Source: DASQVO01 sp035640715
GTDB taxonomy: Bacteria > Actinomycetota > Actinomycetes > Streptosporangiales > Streptosporangiaceae
Assembly (NCBI GenBank): GCA_035640715.1
Contig: DASQVO010000064.1
Coordinates: 1-14,652, forward strand
DNA length: 14,652 nt
Direction: 5' to 3'
Shown here in pieces: positions 12,447 to 14,652 of this stretch (position 1 is the stretch's first letter; the number at the start of each line of letters is the position of its first letter). Under the pieces are notes generated by a model. It saw only the letters and a list, made by a program, of their open reading frames with translations. It was not told the DNA's origin and searched no databases. A program made the translations under genes and the position numbers.

Positions 12447-13133
12447 GTGGACGAGCGGCTCGTGTGGATTGACTGTGAGATGACAGGGCTTGACCTGGAG
12501 CGCGATGCCCTGATCGAAATTGCCTGCCTGGTGACCGACGGGGACCTCAACATCCTCGATGAGGGCGTGGACGTGATCATCAAGCCGCCGGCCGAAGCGG
12601 TGGACGAGATGAGCGACGTGGTCCGCGACATGCACACCACGTCCGGGCTGCTCGCCGAGCTGGGCGGGGGCGTCACCATCTCCGAGGCGCAGGACCTCGT
12701 GCTCGGTTACGTGCAACGACACATCAGCGAGCCGCGCCGGGTGCCGCTGTGCGGCAACTCCATCGCGACCGACCGCTGGTTCATCGCCCGCGACATGCCG
12801 GAACTTGACGCGTACCTGCACTACCGGATGGTGGACGTGTCGAGCATCAAGGAACTGGCACGCCGCTGGTACCCGCGTGCCTACTTCGCCAGCCCGGTCA
12901 AGCGGGGCGGGCACCGGGCGCTCGCGGACATTACCGAAAGCGTCCAGGAGCTCCGGTACTACCGCGAGGCCATCTTCGTCCCGCAGCCCGGACCCGATTC
13001 GGTGACCGCGCGGGAGATAGCCGCCAGGCACGGCGGCCTGGTTGCCGAGGGCCTGGCGGAAGAAGAAGAGGGACGGATGGTGACCAGCGGCGGCGACTCC
13101 GCAAGCGGAACGCCGGCCGGGAACGATAACTAA
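12447..13133 (+). CDS. orn: Oligoribonuclease
   Basis: A 228-residue DEDDh 3'-5' exonuclease that degrades di- to penta-ribonucleotides to mononucleotides, including pGpG from cyclic-di-GMP breakdown. All catalytic residues are present: Asp9 and Glu11 in VWIDCEMTGLD, Asp109 in LCGNSIATDRWF, His156 and Asp161 in GGHRALADITES. The segments YRMVDVSSIKELARRWYP and ELRYYREAIFVPQPGPDS are classic for the actinobacterial enzyme. The core ends near 195; an acidic tail (EGLAEEEEGR...) of about 33 residues is lineage-specific. GTG 12447 matches the N-terminus of Streptomyces Orn. tRNA-His follows 183 nt downstream, an arrangement I recall from streptomycetes. Confidence 0.95.
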   Translation: MDERLVWIDCEMTGLDLERDALIEIACLVTDGDLNILDEGVDVIIKPPAEAVDEMSDVVRDMHTTSGLLAELGGGVTISEAQDLVLGYVQRHISEPRRVPLCGNSIATDRWFIARDMPELDAYLHYRMVDVSSIKELARRWYPRAYFASPVKRGGHRALADITESVQELRYYREAIFVPQPGPDSVTAREIAARHGGLVAEGLAEEEEGRMVTSGGDSASGTPAGNDN

Positions 13134-13316
13134 CTACATCGCCCTGGAACGGAGGCGGCCGGCGCCGCTGGCCCGTGTCCGGTCAGAGCAGTGGCCTGAT
13201 TGCCGCTATCATTGCCATAGCCGCGCGTCGCCCGATCCGGTACCGCGCGGTCTGTTGTCGCTCAGACGGCGCACCAGCCGGCAGGCTCGGCGTGCCGTAC
13301 GGGAGCGGCGACGATG

Positions 13317-13393
13317 GTGGGCGTAGCTCAGTTGGTTAGAGCACCAGGTTGTGGTCCTGGGTGTCGTGGGTTCGAATCCCATCGCTCACCCCA
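13317..13393 (+). tRNA. tRNA-His (GTG anticodon)
   Basis: A 77-nt cloverleaf including an encoded CCA (13391-13393). The acceptor GTGGGCG (13317-13323) pairs with CGCTCAC (13383-13389) with one G-U. The D arm is GCTC/GAGC, the anticodon stem CCAGG/CCTGG with loop TTGTGGT (anticodon GTG at 13351-13353), and the T arm GTGGG-TTCGAAT-CCCAT. A G at 13316 pairs with discriminator C13390, giving the extra G-1 pair diagnostic of tRNA-His. It lies on the same strand as orn. Confidence 0.97.
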
Positions 13394-13411
13394 CTGAAAC
13401 TGCAGGTCAGG

Positions 13412-13439
13412 AGGCCCGCGCCGGATGACGGCCGGGCCT
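13412..13439 (+). terminator. Probable tRNA-His terminator
   Basis: AGGCCCG (13412-13418) pairs with CGGGCCT (13433-13439), and inside them GCCG (13420-13423) pairs with CGGC (13429-13432) around GATGA. One bulged C (13419) is the only break in an 11-bp stem. It starts 19 nt after the tRNA CCA, with TTCC following. Confidence 0.65.
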
Positions 13440-13460
13440 TCCGCGTTCCGGATGTCCGAT

Positions 13461-13480
13461 TTTGGGAGCAGTTTGGGAGC
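13461..13480. repeat. Paired TTTGGGAGC boxes
   Basis: TTTGGGAGC occurs at 13461-13469 and again at 13472-13480, a period of 11 nt or one helical turn. It lies 68 nt downstream of the tRNA-His CCA. Such helically phased short repeats beside a tRNA 3' end resemble integrase arm-type sites. No integrase gene is in the window. Confidence 0.45.
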
Positions 13481-13604
13481 CGATCTTGTCCGTCGGCACT
13501 CTCAGCGGACGGAGGAAGCGGTCTAGAACCCTGCAGGTGACGGCCTGCTACAGCCCGACCAAGCGTCGCACTCATCAAGTCCCGGGCCAACAGGCCTTCT
13601 ACGA

Positions 13605-13628
13605 GACAGATAGCCCCGACAGATAGCC
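13605..13628. repeat. Tandem GACAGATAGCC repeat
   Basis: GACAGATAGCC appears at 13605-13615 and 13618-13628, a 13-nt period. No gene context or function is evident. Confidence 0.5.
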
Positions 13629-13910
13629 GACCTGTGACAACTTCCCCTACGTCACCTTCAAGGGCGCACCTTCGGCGCGCCGGGCCTGACGGCCTGGACC
13701 GGCTACGAGCGCAGGCGCGAGCAACTGGGGAGAGCAGAGCGGCCGGGGTGACCGACCGTAAGTGGTCGAGGTCGCCGGGGCTCGCTGCCGCGCTCGGCGT
13801 CCCCGGCACCGGCCGCAGCCAGTCCCCGCCGTACATTCCCGGTGCCGCGCCTGCAAGAGCTGTCCGGCCGTCCTCCCGCGCCGGGCATCCTGTCGCCGCG
13901 CAAAGATCAC

Positions 13911-13968
13911 AGTCAAGGGCGCTCGCTGCCCTCGCGTCCTTCGGATGGCGCAAGCGCCACCCTTGACT
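13911..13968. repeat. 58-nt inverted-repeat element
   Basis: AGTCAAGGG (13911-13919) and CCCTTGACT (13960-13968) are exact 9-bp inverted repeats. Between them lies a hairpin TGGCGC-AA-GCGCCA (13946-13959), directly next to the right arm. Terminal inverted repeats plus internal structure suggest a miniature mobile element or a folded RNA. No flanking target duplication was recognised. Confidence 0.5.
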
Positions 13969-14200
13969 CTGATTTTCCCCGGCAAAGACCCGGCACCTAT
14001 CGGACAGGCACATAACGCCAAGGCGCCGCAACGTCAGCGGGGGCGCACTCAAGTTTCATTCATCCGCGGGCGTCACGACAGTGACAAGGGATCTATCGGG
14101 GAGGACGTGGGAGGGCGAAGATCCGTTCCGGGCGGCCGCAGCCGGGCGGCGGGAACAACGGCCAGGGCGGCGGAGGCCACGGGCACGGCGACTGACGCGC

Positions 14201-14241
14201 GGTTCCCCGGGCATCCCGCCCAGCGGGATGCCCGGGGAACC
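14201..14241 (-). terminator. 19-bp perfect hairpin after the secreted protein gene
   Basis: GGTTCCCCGGGCATCCCGC (14201-14219) and its exact reverse complement (14223-14241) are separated by three bases. It lies 20 nt beyond the stop of the minus-strand gene. On the plus strand it is followed by TTCCTTT, so it could stop transcription from both sides. Confidence 0.85.
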
Positions 14242-14261
14242 TTCCTTTACTGGCTAGCGCG

Positions 14262-14652
14262 TCAGCAGGAGTCCGGGCTCAGCGTGAAGTTCGCCGAGAT
14301 CGTGGCTCCAGCCTTGATCTTCCCGCCGGTCCTCTGCGGCTGCCAGCCGTCCTGCGCCGCGGTGACCGTCAGCGGGTTGTCGCTCTTGTCGATCCAGTAC
14401 TGGTACTTCCCGCTTGCGTCGGTCTTCAGTGTGTAGTTCGCGGCCGAGCCATCGATCTGCACGGTCACGCCCTTGAGTGGTCCGGTCGTGCCTGCGCAGG
14501 CCAGGCCGGACACGGTTCCGGTGATCTTCCCCCAGCTCTTCGGCGGCGTGACGTTCATCGTCACGTTCACCGGGCTGGTCTTGTAGGGCGTGTCGTCGCT
14601 GACCTGCAGCCCTGTCGTGTAGGCGCCCGGCTGGGTCACCGACGCGTCGCCG
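14262..14652 (-). CDS. C-terminus of a large secreted protein with a carboxypeptidase-regulatory-like domain, 5' part outside window
   Basis: About 129 codons are visible and the frame is open to the window edge; the GTG at 14639 is probably internal. The visible part begins in an Ig-like stretch (PGAYTTGLQVSDDTPY, VNVTMNVTPPKSWGKITGTV). It then has a CarboxypepD_reg-like beta-sandwich: CAGTTGPLKGVTVQID, LKTDASGKYQYWID, PLTVTAAQDGWQPQ, and AGATISANFTLSPDSC at the end. One Cys early in the domain (LACAG) and the final Cys could form a disulfide, as expected outside the cell. This tail, with VTPPxxWGKxxGTV, is familiar from actinobacterial S8 (subtilisin-like) exoproteases and other large secreted proteins. 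The catalytic part is not in view, so the enzyme class is inference. Confidence 0.8.
   Translation of the reverse strand, partial: GDASVTQPGAYTTGLQVSDDTPYKTSPVNVTMNVTPPKSWGKITGTVSGLACAGTTGPLKGVTVQIDGSAANYTLKTDASGKYQYWIDKSDNPLTVTAAQDGWQPQRTGGKIKAGATISANFTLSPDSC

Larger units (their letters stand above)
13394..14261. other. Gene-poor region downstream of tRNA-His
   Basis: These 868 nt contain no reading frame with a recognisable protein; the long minus-strand frame across the region is antisense to the tRNA and spurious. It holds a probable tRNA terminator (13412-13439), paired TTTGGGAGC boxes (13461-13480), a tandem GACAGATAGCC (13605-13628), a 58-nt inverted-repeat element (13911-13968) and a 19-bp hairpin (14201-14241). 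The mix of small repeats next to a tRNA 3' end could be the scar of a past integration. Confidence 0.5.

Noticed and set aside
12102..13031. 309-residue minus-strand open frame over orn
   Set aside because: It lies antisense to a fully conserved oligoribonuclease and shows no family motif.
13336..14052. Long minus-strand reading frame ending in a segment like SDGIRTHDTQDHNLVL
   Set aside because: It is the antisense translation of tRNA-His, a known artefact in databases, and the rest is low-complexity high-GC sequence.
14085..14195. Gly/His-rich plus-strand frame ending GQGGGGHGHGD
   Set aside because: It has no start codon between the upstream stop at 14082 and its end, so it is probably compositional.

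Overview
The window is high-GC DNA from a mycothiol-making actinomycete. The evidence is an mshC gene, an Scr1-type HTH/DUF397 regulator pair, many GTG starts, a Streptomyces-like oligoribonuclease beside tRNA-His, and secreted proteins with actinobacterial repeat domains. A Streptomycetales or Streptosporangiales-type genome fits best, but the sequence alone does not fix the genus. I see no insertion sequence, CRISPR array or intact prophage.

Layout. (1) 1-462 (+): 3' part of a secreted-repeat (Lipoprotein_15-type) protein. (2) 475-2707 (-): a METTL7-like SAM methyltransferase downstream of mshC, separated by about 316 nt that hold a TetR-type palindrome, a hairpin and a possible 28-residue membrane peptide. 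(3) 2846-4444 (-): an amidase-signature hydrolase with a promoter that predicts a leaderless mRNA. (4) 4584-6279 (-): two membrane metalloproteases in tandem, CPBP then M50. (5) 6396-8071 (-): a patatin-like phospholipase with a C-terminal SnoaL/NTF2-like domain, behind a LapA-like two-TM gene that carries a one-base frameshift. (6) 8072-8451: a repeat-rich spacer with two copies of a 43-nt two-stem palindromic element; a third copy lies at 6297-6339. (7) 8452-9549 (-): the DUF397 / Scr1-family HTH pair. (8) 9902-10405 (+): a four-TM protein of unknown function. (9) 10512-11420 (-): a TrmH/SpoU RNA methyltransferase with an internally duplicated motif. (10) 11578-13393 (+): an Amidase_2-like protein with apparently damaged metal ligands, oligoribonuclease (orn), and tRNA-His(GTG). 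(11) 13394-14261: about 870 nt without a convincing gene but with a tRNA terminator, short direct repeats, a 58-nt inverted-repeat element and a 19-bp perfect hairpin. (12) 14262-14652 (-): C-terminus of a large secreted protein, probably a subtilase-type exoprotein.

The genes do not form one pathway. Most are housekeeping (mshC, trmH-like, orn, tRNA-His) or membrane/envelope functions. No clear new multi-gene system is visible. The observations most worth checking are the structured 43-nt repeats, the LapA frameshift, the duplicated SpoU motif, the phospholipase-SnoaL fusion, and the TetR-type operator with a candidate micro-ORF ahead of the methyltransferase.
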